Origin: Candidatus Fonsibacter lacus
GTDB taxonomy: Bacteria; Pseudomonadota; Alphaproteobacteria; Pelagibacterales; Pelagibacteraceae
Reading direction: 5' to 3'
Assembly: GCA_010021145.1 (NCBI GenBank)
Contig: RGRP01000014.1
Span: forward strand, 1-12,900
Length of the DNA: 12,900 bases
Under the pieces are notes generated by a model that was given only the letters and a program-made list of their open reading frames with translations, did no database searches and had not been told where the DNA came from. Positions 4,754 through 12,900 of this stretch are shown here, piece by piece; within the stretch, counting starts at the first letter, position 1; every line of letters starts with the position of its first letter. The translations under genes were made by a program, and so were the position numbers.

Positions 4754-6449
4754 ATTAAATAATAATAAACAAAAAAGTTTTTATTTTCAGAATTTTATAA
4801 ATGAAGATAATAAAAATAATATAAATAGTGGTTATTCTTTATTTAATTCTAGAGCAAATTTTGTATTTAAAATTTTTTTCTTTGTATTTTTAATAATTTT
4901 ATTAAAACTTTTATATCTTGGTATTAACAGAAGTAATGAGATCAATTTTGACGATTTTATAACTGACAAAGATTTCAATGAAAGAAGAGACATCATTGAT
5001 AGAGCAAATTTATTAATAGCAAAGAATATTGATATTTATGACCTTGTTTTAAAAGTTGATAAAACAAATGATCTACCTCAACTTTTAATAAAATTAAAAT
5101 CTCAGTTTCCAGGATTGAATATAAGTGAAATTCAAAAAGAGAGTGTAGAAAAAAAAAGATTAGTTCTTAAAAAAAAACTTGATCATATTGAATATAAAAA
5201 AGCGATTATGCTAGGTGAGCCCGCAATAGAATTAAGTAGAAGACAGGTTAGAATTTATCCGCAAAGAAACTTATTTAGTCATGTGCTTGGTCAAACAGAT
5301 GAAGATAATAAAGGAATCTCAGGAATTGAAAATCATTTTAATAATCAGATTTTAAATAAAAAATTTTCTGAAAGTTCTTTTCAAATTACACTAGACACTG
5401 TGATCCAGTCACAGGTCAGAGATGCGCTAGAAAAAGCTATTACTGATTATTCAGCAAGAGGCGCGGCTTCACTTCTTATGAATGTTAATTCTGGAGAAAT
5501 AATATCATTAGTTTCTCTACCAGACTTTGACATTAATAGACGCACATTGGTAAGTGATGAGAAATATTTAAATAAGATTACCCTTGGTGTTTACGAGCTA
5601 GGATCTGTATTCAAGGCTTTAACAATTGCTAATGCGTTAGAATTGAAAATAATTGATGAGAATACTTTATTTAATAATCTAGAAAAACAGGTTTATAATT
5701 GTGGTACTTCTCAGCCAATAAATGAGCATGATAAAAATTTAAAAAGAGATCTAACTGCTACAGAAATTTTAGTAAAATCTTCAAATATAGGAACAGTAAA
5801 AATAATAGAAAAAATTGGAATTGAAAATCATAAAAATTTCTTAACTAAGTTAGGAATATTTGAGAAAGCATCTATCGAACTTCCGGAAAAGGGAAAATCT
5901 TTACCCATGAAATGGGACAACTGTACTTTAGCAACTGCCTCTTATGGTCATGGAATTAGTACAACGCCTATTCAATTAGCATCCGCTTATGCATCGTTAG
6001 TAAATGGTGGATACAAAATTTATCCAACTTTAGTAAAACAAAATCAGAATTTAAAAAAAGAGAGAGTTATTAGCGAAGAAACAAGTAAAAAAATGGTAAA
6101 AATGCTTAGAAAAGTGGTCGATAAGGATGATCCTATGCAAGGCACTGCAAAAAGAGCAGATGTTAATGGTTATTCTGTAATAGGAAAAACAGGAACTGCT
6201 GTGAAAGTTTCTAAAACATCCAAAGGCTATTCTAAGGATGTTATGACCGTTTTTGTTTCAGCATATCCAGAAGAAAAACCTGAATATTTATTATTAGTTA
6301 TGATTGATGAACCAAAAGCAATTCCTAGCAAGGGTTTTTATAAATCAGATTCAGGATGGAATGCTGTTCCGACAGCAGGGACTATTATAAAAAGAATTGG
6401 ACCTATTTTAGCTTCAAAGAATTATAATATTGCTCTTAATGTTAAGTAA
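4743..6449 (+). CDS. ftsI: Septal peptidoglycan transpeptidase FtsI (PBP3)
   Basis: FtsI cross-links peptidoglycan at the division septum as the class B partner of FtsW. The 568-residue protein has a cytoplasmic tail of about 40 residues, one membrane anchor (about 41-60), a PBP dimerisation domain (about 75-200) and a transpeptidase domain. The active-site serine is Ser288 in SVFK (288-291). The second motif is SSN (346-348) and the third is KTGT (482-485). YGHGISTTPIQLA (401-413) is the usual class B stretch. The dimerisation domain begins RRDIIDRANLLIA instead of the common RGxIxDRNGxxLA, a modest divergence. The ATG at 4743 lies inside the end of ftsL, and no ribosome binding site is seen, so initiation probably depends on ribosomes finishing ftsL. 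It overlaps murE by 11 bases. Confidence 0.96.
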   Translation: MKNKLNNNKQKSFYFQNFINEDNKNNINSGYSLFNSRANFVFKIFFFVFLIILLKLLYLGINRSNEINFDDFITDKDFNERRDIIDRANLLIAKNIDIYDLVLKVDKTNDLPQLLIKLKSQFPGLNISEIQKESVEKKRLVLKKKLDHIEYKKAIMLGEPAIELSRRQVRIYPQRNLFSHVLGQTDEDNKGISGIENHFNNQILNKKFSESSFQITLDTVIQSQVRDALEKAITDYSARGAASLLMNVNSGEIISLVSLPDFDINRRTLVSDEKYLNKITLGVYELGSVFKALTIANALELKIIDENTLFNNLEKQVYNCGTSQPINEHDKNLKRDLTATEILVKSSNIGTVKIIEKIGIENHKNFLTKLGIFEKASIELPEKGKSLPMKWDNCTLATASYGHGISTTPIQLASAYASLVNGGYKIYPTLVKQNQNLKKERVISEETSKKMVKMLRKVVDKDDPMQGTAKRADVNGYSVIGKTGTAVKVSKTSKGYSKDVMTVFVSAYPEEKPEYLLLVMIDEPKAIPSKGFYKSDSGWNAVPTAGTIIKRIGPILASKNYNIALNVK

Positions 6450-7842
6450 AAAAATTAAATTTTTAAAAAATAAAAATAGAAATTTTTCTATCAATTCAAA
6501 AGAAGTAAAAAAAAATGATATTTTTTTTGCAATGGAAGGTTCAAAACAATCTGGAGATTTATATTCATCAGAAGCTTTATCAAATGGAGCTTTTAAAATT
6601 GTTACAAGTAAAAATATAAAAAATAAAAATTATTTAACAGTAAAAAACGTTAGAAAATTTTTAGCAGAAGCTTGCTCTATTAAATATAAAGAAAAACCAA
6701 ATAATATAATTGCAGTTACCGGAACAAATGGAAAATCATCCGTTGTTAATTTTTATTTTCAGATTTTAAAAAATCTTAAAAAAAATTCAGCAGCTATTGG
6801 TACACTTGGTATTTTTTACAAAAATAAATTTAAAAAAACTAGTCTTACAACTCCAGATACTATTACAATTCATAAAGAATTAAATTATTTAAAAAGAAAT
6901 AAAATTGACAATGTATGCTTAGAGGCTTCTAGTCATGGACTTCATCAGAATAGATTAGATAGTATTAATTTTAAAGCTGGAATTTTTACAAATTTTACAC
7001 AAGATCATTTAGATTATCATAAGAATTTAAAAAAATATTTGGAAGCTAAACTTTATCTTTTTAGTTCTTTATTAAAAAAAAACTCTTTTGCAATTATAGA
7101 CACAGATATTCCCGAATATTCCGTATTGAATAAAATTTGTAAAAAAAGAAAAATAAATATTTTATCTTATGGATCTAAAGGCAATGCAATAAAATTAATT
7201 TCTCATAATTATTTAGGGAAGCAACAAATAGTAAAAATTAATTTTTTAAATAAAATATATAATATTAGAATTAATCTAATAGGCGATTTTCAAATTAAAA
7301 ATCTATTTGCAGCAATATTGGCGACTTATTTATCTTTAAAAAATCCAGATAAGATAATAAACACTTTATCCAAAATTAAATCTGCAAAAGGTCGGATGCA
7401 ATATGTAGGCAGCAAAAAAACACACTCCGCAGTCGTGGTTGATTATGCGCATACTCCTGATGCTTTAAAAAAGAGTCTTCAAACATTAGCAAAACAATTT
7501 AATAAAAAAGTCGATCTTGTATTTGGATGCGGAGGGGATCGAGATAAAGGAAAAAGATATAAAATGGGCAAAATAGCAAATCAATTTGCTTCTAAAATAT
7601 ATTTAACAAATGATAATCCTAGATCTGAAAATCCTATTTTTATTATTAGCCAGATTAAAAAAGGCTGCCCAAAATCAAAGATTATATTAGATAGAAAAAT
7701 GGCAATTCAATCAGCGATTAAAAATTTAAACGATGACAGTATTTTATTGATTGCCGGAAAGGGTCATGAAAACTATCAGATTATAAATAATCAAAAAAAA
7801 TATTTTTCTGACCAAAAGATATCTAAAAAATTTTTAAAATAA
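6439..7842 (+). CDS. murE: UDP-MurNAc-L-Ala-D-Glu:meso-diaminopimelate ligase MurE
   Basis: MurE adds the third stem-peptide residue to the cytoplasmic wall precursor with ATP. With ATG at 6439 it has 467 residues, close to the family's 480-500. The ATP loop is GTNGKSS (95-101), where most relatives have GTNGKT. TNFTQDHLDYH (184-194) is a family signature, and Lys204 in YLEAK fits the carbamylated lysine. YAHTPDAL (336-343) follows. DNPR (392-395) is the known specificity motif for meso-diaminopimelate rather than lysine. GKGHE (440-444) is near the end. A TTG nine bases upstream (6430) is possible, but the ATG is preferred. It overlaps ftsI by 11 bases, and one base separates it from murF. 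The protein is very lysine-rich, a usual effect of low G+C. Confidence 0.96.
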   Translation: MLSKKIKFLKNKNRNFSINSKEVKKNDIFFAMEGSKQSGDLYSSEALSNGAFKIVTSKNIKNKNYLTVKNVRKFLAEACSIKYKEKPNNIIAVTGTNGKSSVVNFYFQILKNLKKNSAAIGTLGIFYKNKFKKTSLTTPDTITIHKELNYLKRNKIDNVCLEASSHGLHQNRLDSINFKAGIFTNFTQDHLDYHKNLKKYLEAKLYLFSSLLKKNSFAIIDTDIPEYSVLNKICKKRKINILSYGSKGNAIKLISHNYLGKQQIVKINFLNKIYNIRINLIGDFQIKNLFAAILATYLSLKNPDKIINTLSKIKSAKGRMQYVGSKKTHSAVVVDYAHTPDALKKSLQTLAKQFNKKVDLVFGCGGDRDKGKRYKMGKIANQFASKIYLTNDNPRSENPIFIISQIKKGCPKSKIILDRKMAIQSAIKNLNDDSILLIAGKGHENYQIINNQKKYFSDQKISKKFLK

Positions 7843-7843
7843 A

Positions 7844-9190
7844 ATGAAAATAAAACTATATTCAGCTGAAGAAATTAATGCAGTTTTTAATTCAAATATA
7901 AGCAATAAATTTTTTTTTAATAAAGTTGCAATAGACAGTAGAGAAGTTTCAAATAGAGGAATTTTTTTTGCGATCAAGGGAGACAATGATGATGGTCATC
8001 GATATGTAAAAAAAGTATTAAAAAATAAAAATAATTTAGCAATTATTAGCAAAGGTGTTAAAAATAAAAGATCGATAAAGACACAAAATACATTAGAAAG
8101 CTTAAGAAATTTAGCATCATACTCAAGACAGAGAAGTGAAGCCAAGATTATAGCTATAACCGGAAGTTGCGGAAAAACTTCATTAAAAAATTTATTAAAC
8201 AGCTCATTAAAAAAGTTTGGAAGAACACATTGCTCGCCAAAATCTTTTAATAATCATTTTGGAGTTCCATATTCCCTAGCAAATTTAAATTCCAATGACA
8301 AATATGGAGTCTTTGAACTAGGAATGAGTTCAAAAGGAGAAATCGATAATCTTGTTAATTTAGTGAAGCCACATATTGCAATAATAACTAATATAGGCCC
8401 TGCACATATTGAAAATTTTAAAAATATTTATGGGATTTGTAAAGCAAAAGCAGAAATCATGAATGGCATTTCTCAAAATGGAATTATTATTTTGAATAAA
8501 GATGATAAATTTTTTAATTCACTAAAAAAAATTGCGAATAAAAAAAATATTAAAATTTTAACTTTTGGATTTTCTCAATCAGATATTCAAATTAAAAAAA
8601 GTTTAAGAAAAGTATTTTTTAAAATCAAAAATAAGATATTTCATTTTAAAATAAAAAATTTTAATAAGTCTTATTTATATAATATAGCAGCAACAATCTG
8701 TGTTCATTATTCATTAAATCATAATTTAAGTTATTTAAAAAATAATTTTAATAATTTAAGAATTATAGAAGGTAGGGGAAATGAAAAAAAAATTAGAATT
8801 AAAAATAAAAAAATTCTTTTAATTAATGACAGTTATAATTCAAATCCAACGTCTCTTAATGAAGCTATTTATAATTTTTCATTAAGAAAAAAAAATAATC
8901 AGAGAAAAGTTTTAATTATGGGCGACATGTTAGAGCTCGGTAAGAGATCTAAATATTATCATCAGCAAGCTGCAAGAATTATAAACAAAACTAATATAGA
9001 CAAAGTTTATTGTATAGGTTCTGAAGTGAGACATACTTATAAAAAGCTAAATGATAGTAAAAAAGGTTTATTGGTAAAAGATATTAGTTTTATAAAAGAA
9101 AATATTTTCAATCTTTTGCAGAATAATGATATTTTATTAGTCAAATCATCCAATAGGATTGGTTTGTTTAATTTTTTTAAGAAATTTTAA
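7844..9190 (+). CDS. murF: UDP-MurNAc-tripeptide:D-alanyl-D-alanine ligase MurF
   Basis: MurF finishes the UDP-MurNAc-pentapeptide by adding D-Ala-D-Ala. The 448-residue length is normal. The N-terminal domain has the typical DSREV...GIFFAIKGDNDDGHRY segments (31-54), which fit UDP-substrate binding. The ATP loop is GSCGKTS (107-113). SFNNHFGVP (134-142) and FELGMSSKGEI (158-168) are MurF signatures that separate it from the other Mur ligases. NDSYNSNP (328-335) and MGDMLELG (359-366) mark the C-terminal domain. The terminal LVKSSN has serine where LVKGS is usual. The gene starts one base after the murE stop, without a visible ribosome binding site, so coupled translation is likely. mraY follows after two bases. 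Confidence 0.95.
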   Translation: MKIKLYSAEEINAVFNSNISNKFFFNKVAIDSREVSNRGIFFAIKGDNDDGHRYVKKVLKNKNNLAIISKGVKNKRSIKTQNTLESLRNLASYSRQRSEAKIIAITGSCGKTSLKNLLNSSLKKFGRTHCSPKSFNNHFGVPYSLANLNSNDKYGVFELGMSSKGEIDNLVNLVKPHIAIITNIGPAHIENFKNIYGICKAKAEIMNGISQNGIIILNKDDKFFNSLKKIANKKNIKILTFGFSQSDIQIKKSLRKVFFKIKNKIFHFKIKNFNKSYLYNIAATICVHYSLNHNLSYLKNNFNNLRIIEGRGNEKKIRIKNKKILLINDSYNSNPTSLNEAIYNFSLRKKNNQRKVLIMGDMLELGKRSKYYHQQAARIINKTNIDKVYCIGSEVRHTYKKLNDSKKGLLVKDISFIKENIFNLLQNNDILLVKSSNRIGLFNFFKKF

Positions 9191-9192
9191 TA

Positions 9193-10281
9193 ATGCTTTA
9201 TTTTTTTTTTAAATATTTTTCTTCAGATGTCAGTGTTTTTAATGTTTTTAAATATATTACCTTTAGGACCGGAATATCAGTTGCCACTTCACTTGCATTT
9301 GTACTTCTAATTGGAGAGAACTTAATTGCTAAATTAAAATCATTTCAAAAGAATGGCCAGCCTATTCGTAATGATGGCCCATTATCTCATATTATAAAAA
9401 AATCAGGAACTCCTACTATGGGTGGGCTAATTATTATTTTAAGTATTCTATTTTCAACTTTGTTGTGGGCTGATCTTACAAATAAATATGTTTTGATATT
9501 AATTTTTTGTTTATTAAGTTTTGGAACTATTGGTTTTGTTGATGATTATTTAAAAGTTATAAAAAATAATTCCAAAGGCATTAGCGCAAAGTTAAAATTA
9601 TTTTTGCAAATTTTAAGCGGTACAATTGTTATATATTTAGTAATCTTAAATACTGAAGCAGATCTTAATTATAAAATTTATTTTCCATTATTTAAGAATT
9701 TCGTTTTAAATATTGGAATCTTTTACATTATATTTGGTTTAGTAGTTATTGTGGGGTCTTCTAATGCAGTTAATTTAACAGATGGACTTGATGGACTTGC
9801 GATTGTTCCAGTTATTCTAGTTGCGCTTACTTTTGCATTTATAGCTTATGTTTCTGGAAATATTATTTTTTCAAAATATCTTCAGTTAGCTTATATTAAA
9901 AATACTGGTGAAATTTGTATTTTTTTGGGCGGAATGATAGGAGCCGGCCTTGGATTCTTGTGGTTTAATTCTCCTCCAGCAAAAGTTTTTATGGGAGATA
10001 CTGGATCTTTATCTTTAGGGGCGGCACTCGGAGCAATCGGAATTATAACTAAACATGAAATAGTTTTAGCGATTGTAAGTGGACTTTTTGTTCTAGAGTC
10101 TTTGTCAGTTATTATACAAGTGGCTTCATATAAATTAACAGGAAAAAGAGTTTTTCAAATGGCCCCTTTGCATCATCATTTTGAAAAAAAAGGTTGGAGT
10201 GAGTCTACAGTTGTAATTCGGTTTTGGATCATAGCGATAGTTTTTGCTTTAGTAGGTCTTGCATCTCTTAAATTAAGATAA
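9193..10281 (+). CDS. mraY: Phospho-MurNAc-pentapeptide transferase MraY
   Basis: MraY transfers phospho-MurNAc-pentapeptide to undecaprenyl phosphate, giving lipid I at the inner membrane. The 362-residue polytopic protein has about ten membrane helices. Signatures are GTPTMGG (72-78), VDDYLK (116-121) with the aspartate pair 117-118, NAVNLTDGLDGLA (191-203), FMGDTGSLSLG (266-276) with Asp269, and the HHH motif (327-329) within PLHHHFEKKGWSE. These cover the magnesium and nucleotide contacts of the family. Codons 3-6 contain a run of ten T (9201-9210). The ATG follows the murF stop by two bases, and the stop overlaps the murD start in TAATG. Confidence 0.97.
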   Translation: MLYFFFKYFSSDVSVFNVFKYITFRTGISVATSLAFVLLIGENLIAKLKSFQKNGQPIRNDGPLSHIIKKSGTPTMGGLIIILSILFSTLLWADLTNKYVLILIFCLLSFGTIGFVDDYLKVIKNNSKGISAKLKLFLQILSGTIVIYLVILNTEADLNYKIYFPLFKNFVLNIGIFYIIFGLVVIVGSSNAVNLTDGLDGLAIVPVILVALTFAFIAYVSGNIIFSKYLQLAYIKNTGEICIFLGGMIGAGLGFLWFNSPPAKVFMGDTGSLSLGAALGAIGIITKHEIVLAIVSGLFVLESLSVIIQVASYKLTGKRVFQMAPLHHHFEKKGWSESTVVIRFWIIAIVFALVGLASLKLR

Positions 10282-11582
10282 TGCTCTCATTAGATCAATG
10301 CAGCCAAAAAAAATTTTTAGTTTTTGGTCTTGGCATTAGCGGTAGCGCGACTTTATCTCAGTTAAAAAAAAATAAAGCTAATATTGAGTGCTGGGATGAT
10401 AATAGGAAATTAAGAAAAAAGTTTAAGAATAGATATAAGGTAAATAAGAGTTGGTTTAGCAATGTTTATGACTTTATAGTTATATCACCAGGAATTAATA
10501 TTTATTCGCATCCAAAAAAAAAATTTTTTCAAGAAAATAAAAACAGAATTATTACTGACTTAGATTTATTTTTTAGTTCTATTAAAGACCAAAAAATTAT
10601 TATGGTAACTGGAACCAATGGCAAATCCACGATGGCTAAATTAATTTATGATTTGTTTAAAAATTCTAAAAAAAAAGTTTATATTGGAGGAAATTATGGA
10701 ACTCCTGTATTAAACCTTCCTTATAAAGAAAAATCTGCAATTTTTGTACTTGAACTGTCATCCTATCAGCTTGACTACTCCTCACGTCTGCCAAGCTCAG
10801 CATCAATTTTATTAAATGTAAGTCCAGATCATCTTGAAAGGCATAAAAGTTTTAATAAATATATTTCAGCAAAGCTTAAAATTTTTAAAGGGTTAAAAAA
10901 GACAGGCGTTGGTTTTTTAGATCTTAGCAATGACTCAAAATCTAAAATATTTAAAGTTTTAAAATTAGAAAAATACGATCAAAAAAAAATTGAATTAATA
11001 AAAAAAAAATATCATCATAATATTCAAGATCATCTTATTAGCGCCTCATTAAAAGGAAGTCATTTTAAAAATTGTATTTATATCGCATTACGGATAGCAA
11101 AATTGTTTAGAATTTCAAAAAATATTTACTTAAAAACAATTAAAGATTTTAAAGGACTTCCTCACAGACAAGAAATTATTAAAATAAAAAATAATTTAAT
11201 TTTTATAAATGATTCTAAAGCAACAAACTTCTCATCGACCGAAGTTGCATTAAATAATTATAAAAATATTCATTGGATTGTTGGTGGACTACCTAAAGCA
11301 AAAGATAAAATAGTAGTTAAGAAATATAAGAAACTCATATTAAGAGCTTATATTATAGGAAAAAATTTAAATTTTTTTATTAGGCAAATTAAAAATACTA
11401 TAAAATATAATTCTAGCCACTCTCTTAAGGCAGCATTATTGTCAGCTTTAAGAGAGGCAAAAAAAAATCCTGATTTAAAACAAGTTATACTGTTAAGTCC
11501 TTCCGCTGCTTCATTTGATCAGTATAAAAATTTTGAACATCGAGGAAACACTTTTAAACAGTTAGTACAAAAATATTCATGA
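10281..11582 (+). CDS. murD: UDP-MurNAc-L-alanine:D-glutamate ligase MurD
   Basis: MurD adds D-glutamate, the second stem-peptide residue. It has 433 residues, near the E. coli length of 438. The N-terminal Rossmann-like domain starts VFGLGISGSATL (14-25). The ATP loop is GTNGKST (111-117). GGNYGTPVL (136-144) and LELSSYQLD (157-165) are MurD signatures. SPDHLERH (181-188) follows, and Lys198 in YISAK corresponds in place to the carbamylated Lys198 of E. coli MurD. The C-terminal domain holds GLPHRQE, NDSKATN and SPSAASFDQYKNFEHRG. Two long adenine runs of nine and ten bases lie at about 10981-11009, encoding lysines. The start overlaps the mraY stop by one base, and the end overlaps ftsW by four (ATGA). 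Confidence 0.96.
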   Translation: MLSLDQCSQKKFLVFGLGISGSATLSQLKKNKANIECWDDNRKLRKKFKNRYKVNKSWFSNVYDFIVISPGINIYSHPKKKFFQENKNRIITDLDLFFSSIKDQKIIMVTGTNGKSTMAKLIYDLFKNSKKKVYIGGNYGTPVLNLPYKEKSAIFVLELSSYQLDYSSRLPSSASILLNVSPDHLERHKSFNKYISAKLKIFKGLKKTGVGFLDLSNDSKSKIFKVLKLEKYDQKKIELIKKKYHHNIQDHLISASLKGSHFKNCIYIALRIAKLFRISKNIYLKTIKDFKGLPHRQEIIKIKNNLIFINDSKATNFSSTEVALNNYKNIHWIVGGLPKAKDKIVVKKYKKLILRAYIIGKNLNFFIRQIKNTIKYNSSHSLKAALLSALREAKKNPDLKQVILLSPSAASFDQYKNFEHRGNTFKQLVQKYS

Positions 11583-12703
11583 TTAATTTTGGCAGAACGA
11601 ATACCAATCAACTTGCTCTATGGTGGAGAAATATCGATAAATTACTTTTTATTTTAATAATCTCATTAATGTTTTTAGGAGTGTTTTTTGCATACACTTC
11701 TACATCTAATATTGCTTCAGAAAAAATATACAAAACAGACTACCTTTTAATAGTAAAACATATTTTATTTGCGTTTATTAGTTTTTTAATTTTAGCTTCA
11801 TTATCTTTATTGGATGCGAAACAAATAGAAAAATATTGCATTTTAGGTTTCATTATTACTTCTTTTTTGTTGTTATCAGTTTTAATTTTTGGAGTTGAAG
11901 TTAAGGGTTCTAAAAGATGGATAAATTTATTTTTTTTAAGATTTCAACCAGTCGAAATTTATAAGCCCTTTTTTATTTTACTATGTTCATTAATTATTTC
12001 TAATTCAAAGATAGGAGATCTTAAACTAAGAATTTTTTATAGTTTTTGTGTATTATTTTTTTCTTTATTATTATTACTTAATCAACCAGATGTTGGTCAA
12101 AGTTTGCTAATCTTTTCAGTTTGGTTAATTTTAATATTTATTTCCGGTGTTAGCATTGTTCTTCTCGTTTCTTTAGGATCAGCTATTTTTATAGGAATAG
12201 CATCAGCAATATTATTATTTAGCGAAAGATTCTCTTATATTTTCAGAAGATTAAAAACTTTTATTGACCCTAATAAAGGAGATAACTTGCAAACACAAAA
12301 GGCACTTGAAGCAATAAAACAAGGCGGATTTACCGGAAGAGGAATAGGCGAGGGAATTTTAAAAGAAAGAGTTCCTGAGGCACATACAGATTTTGTTTTA
12401 GCAGTTATTGGCGAAGAATTTGGCATTTTGATGATATTGATAATTTTTTTAATAATAACTTTTATTTTTTTAAGGGTTTTTTCTCAATTTAATATTGAAA
12501 ATAATCTTTTTAGAAAATTAGTGCTTATAGGATTGTCCTGCCTAATTTATTTGCAATCTATTATTAATTTAGGAGTTACTTTAAATATTCTTCCTAATAA
12601 AGGAATGACCTTTCCTTTTATAAGTTATGGAGGATCATCCATGATTGGTTGCGGAATAATATTTGGAATACTACTTTGTTTTACTAAGAGAAAATTATCT
12701 TAA
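11579..12703 (+). CDS. ftsW: Septal peptidoglycan glycosyltransferase FtsW (SEDS family)
   Basis: FtsW polymerises lipid II into glycan strands at the septum, working with FtsI. The 374-residue protein is mostly hydrophobic, with about ten membrane helices, and fits the SEDS family. Signatures are KGSKRWI (109-115), QPVEIYKP (123-130), LNQPDVGQS (167-175), IKQGGFTGRGIGEG (246-259) and PEAHTDFVLAVIGEE (266-280). The aspartate at 271 is the position shown to be catalytic in SEDS enzymes. PNKGMTFPFISYGGSS (339-354) closes the set. The HTDF form and the company of ftsI and murG point to FtsW rather than RodA. It starts in an ATGA overlap with murD and ends in TAATG with murG. No separate ribosome binding site is seen. 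Confidence 0.96.
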   Translation: MINFGRTNTNQLALWWRNIDKLLFILIISLMFLGVFFAYTSTSNIASEKIYKTDYLLIVKHILFAFISFLILASLSLLDAKQIEKYCILGFIITSFLLLSVLIFGVEVKGSKRWINLFFLRFQPVEIYKPFFILLCSLIISNSKIGDLKLRIFYSFCVLFFSLLLLLNQPDVGQSLLIFSVWLILIFISGVSIVLLVSLGSAIFIGIASAILLFSERFSYIFRRLKTFIDPNKGDNLQTQKALEAIKQGGFTGRGIGEGILKERVPEAHTDFVLAVIGEEFGILMILIIFLIITFIFLRVFSQFNIENNLFRKLVLIGLSCLIYLQSIINLGVTLNILPNKGMTFPFISYGGSSMIGCGIIFGILLCFTKRKLS

Positions 12704-12900
12704 TGAAAAAAATTCTAATTTGCACAGGTGGCACAGGCGGTCATATATTTCCCGCTATATCACTTGCGCAATATTTAGAAAAAAAAAATTTCTACGTAGA
12801 TCTTATTACGGACTACAGAGCTAAGAAATTTATAAATAATATTAATTTAAAAAATATTACTTTTATAAATATAAAAACACCCACAGGGAAAAAAGGTTTA
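12703..12900 (+). CDS. murG: UDP-GlcNAc:lipid I GlcNAc transferase MurG, 5' part only
   Basis: MurG adds GlcNAc to lipid I to make lipid II on the cytoplasmic side of the membrane. Only the first 66 codons lie in the window, and the frame is open to the edge. The N-terminus MKKILICTGGTGGHIFPAIS carries the glycine-rich signature GGTGGHxFPA of this GT28 family, so the call is secure despite the truncation. The ATG overlaps the ftsW stop by one base (TAATG). An A10 run at 12779-12788 encodes Lys codons after LAQYLE. In the usual order murC, murB, ddl, ftsQ and ftsA would follow, but none of them can be seen here. Confidence 0.95.
   Translation, partial: MKKILICTGGTGGHIFPAISLAQYLEKKNFYVDLITDYRAKKFINNINLKNITFINIKTPTGKKGL

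Noticed and set aside
6430..6438. TTG start for murE
   Set aside because: An ATG lies three codons downstream, and the ATG gives the same 11-base overlap as the ftsL-ftsI junction; nothing favours the TTG.
12235..12426. Minus-strand open frame of 63 codons inside ftsW
   Set aside because: It is opposite the most conserved part of FtsW (including PEAHTDF) and shows no features of its own.

Overview
The window is an A+T-rich stretch of a Gram-negative bacterial chromosome. It carries the start of the division and cell-wall (dcw) cluster, with an amidase gene and the RNase P RNA gene upstream. An alphaproteobacterium with a small, streamlined, A+T-rich genome (SAR11-like or a similar lineage) is the best guess. 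Three things support this: the FtsZ C-terminus reads IPAFLRRQ, the gene order rnpB then mraZ is familiar from alphaproteobacteria, and the RNase P RNA has alphaproteobacterial features such as ACCCC in the P15 loop. No mobile element, CRISPR array, tRNA or foreign cargo was seen. MurE carries a DNPR motif, so the wall contains meso-diaminopimelate.

Left part (1-1502). The first 20 codons of an exported protein run leftward off the edge. A good promoter then drives a zinc amidase of the AmpD/Amidase_2 family with a C-terminal peptidoglycan-binding domain. Next comes a class A RNase P RNA gene (rnpB) with its own well-placed promoter. The leader that follows, before mraZ, contains a three-repeat MraZ operator on the minus strand, overlapping a palindrome.

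Right part (1503-12900). The genes are all on the plus strand in the order mraZ, ftsZ, rsmH, ftsL, ftsI, murE, murF, mraY, murD, ftsW, murG (cut by the window end). This is the classical dcw order except that ftsZ, normally at the far end after ftsQ and ftsA, sits second, between mraZ and rsmH. From rsmH onward every junction overlaps or is separated by at most 2 bases, which suggests a translationally coupled operon. ftsZ instead has clear gaps on both sides (37 and 27 bases), the best ribosome binding site of the cluster, and a strong hairpin at the start of the following rsmH gene.

Together the genes make lipid-linked peptidoglycan precursor (MurE, MurF, MurD, MraY, MurG) and the septal synthase (FtsW with FtsI, and FtsL), and build the Z ring (FtsZ). 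MraZ and RsmH are the cluster's regulator and rRNA methyltransferase. I found no wholly new system. The most notable points are the ftsZ relocation, the MraZ operator that may now control it, and the hairpin that may uncouple ftsZ from rsmH.
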